Shown here: piece after piece, positions 5,512-5,744 of the stretch
Numbering within the stretch: the first letter of the stretch is position 1
Layout: each line of letters starts with the position of its first letter
Source of the DNA: an uncultured Bacilli bacterium
GTDB lineage: Bacteria > Bacillota_I > Bacilli_A > RF39 > UBA660
DNA length: 5,744 nucleotides
Direction: 5' to 3'
NCBI GenBank assembly: GCA_944331815.1
Contig: CALVIQ010000076.1
Span: 1 to 5,744 of the forward strand
The notes under the pieces: model-generated
Databases searched by the model: none
Told to the model about the DNA's origin: nothing
Seen by the model: the letters and a program-made list of their open reading frames with translations, nothing else
Program-made: the position numbers and the translations under genes

Positions 5512-5539
5512 TTGACAATTGACAATAATGTGGTAAAAT
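5512..5539 (+). promoter_or_regulatory. Strong sigma-A promoter of the HTH regulator
   Basis: A perfect TTGACA (5512-5517) is spaced 16 bp from TAAAAT (5534-5539), which also carries an upstream TG (TGgTAAAAT). This is the closest match to the vegetative consensus in the window. The -35 is part of a tandem repeat TTGACAA-TTGACAA (5512-5525). The second copy is only 9 bp from the -10, so it cannot act as a -35 for it, but it may form a binding site inside the spacer. Confidence 0.8.
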
Positions 5540-5560
5540 TAATGTAGGAGGGTTAACAAA

Positions 5561-5744
5561 ATGAATAAATTAAACGAATTGTTACATGAACTTGGCATAT
5601 CTAAAGTAAAATTAGCGAAATTTTTAGGAGTATCTAGACAAATGATATACAATTATTTGGAACTAGATAATATCAATAAATGGCCAAAAGATAAGAAAGT
5701 ATTATTATTAAATTTATTAGGAGTAAAATCAGCTGAAGAAATTA
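5561..5744 (+). CDS. Helix-turn-helix DNA-binding protein, 5' part only
   Basis: The frame is open from ATG 5561 to the window edge, giving 61 complete codons. AGGAGGGT (5546-5553) seven bases upstream is the strongest ribosome binding site here. Residues 12-33 (GISKVKLAKFLGVSRQMIYNYL) form a classic helix-turn-helix: LAKFLGVS is the first helix plus turn and SRQMIYNYL the recognition helix. It resembles Cro/CI/XRE-type domains. Helices at 42-53 and from 57 onward follow. Whether it is a short stand-alone regulator or has a C-terminal effector domain cannot be seen. Its promoter carries a tandem repeat that could be an autoregulatory site. The terminator after mnmA separates it from the upstream genes. 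A HipB-like role for the kinase at 2096 is conceivable by fold, but it is 2.4 kb away behind two unrelated genes, so I do not propose it. Confidence 0.85.
   Translation, partial: MNKLNELLHELGISKVKLAKFLGVSRQMIYNYLELDNINKWPKDKKVLLLNLLGVKSAEEI

Noticed and set aside
5561..5744. HTH protein as a HipB antitoxin for the HipA-like kinase
   Set aside because: It is 2.4 kb away, separated by spoIIM, mnmA and terminators, with its own promoter; the fold is too common to link them.

Overview
The window is very AT-rich DNA (roughly a quarter G+C by eye) from a low-GC Gram-positive bacterium. Two endospore-formation genes, spoIVB and spoIIM, point to a sporulating (or ancestrally sporulating) Bacillota lineage. 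TGG is the only tryptophan codon I saw, and TGA ends both the kinase gene and spoIIM at family-appropriate positions, so the standard bacterial code applies and not the Mycoplasma code. The AT content and compact layout would suit an uncultured gut Bacilli/Erysipelotrichia-like lineage; that placement is inference.

Left to right: positions 1-125 hold three consecutive inverted repeats and an extended -10 promoter. An HD-domain phosphohydrolase gene (161-826) follows, then a compact spoIVB (901-1863) closed by a terminator. After about 230 bp of AT-rich spacer with a promoter comes a two-gene unit: a HipA-like kinase (2096-3202) overlapping by four bases a small protein resembling the HipA N-terminal subdomain (3199-3546). 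A bidirectional terminator separates this unit from a 29-residue membrane miniprotein on the minus strand (3571-3660), which is too short for ordinary gene calling. spoIIM (3747-4358) is transcribed away from the miniprotein. mnmA (4382-5482) follows only 23 bp later, but an extended -10 promoter overlaps the spoIIM stop codon. The window ends in the first 61 codons of a helix-turn-helix regulator (from 5561) with the best promoter and ribosome binding site of the region.

Functionally this is a mixture: two sporulation genes away from their usual neighbours, a housekeeping tRNA-thiolation gene, and accessory genes. The most unusual items are the kinase/partner pair, which looks like a split HipA module with no adjacent HipB; the hidden miniprotein, which resembles the Listeria stressosome anchor Prli42; and the cluster of palindromes at the left edge. 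Shared habits run through the window: GGTGA-type ribosome binding sites, TGnTATAAT promoters, and terminator hairpins that contain the stop codon.
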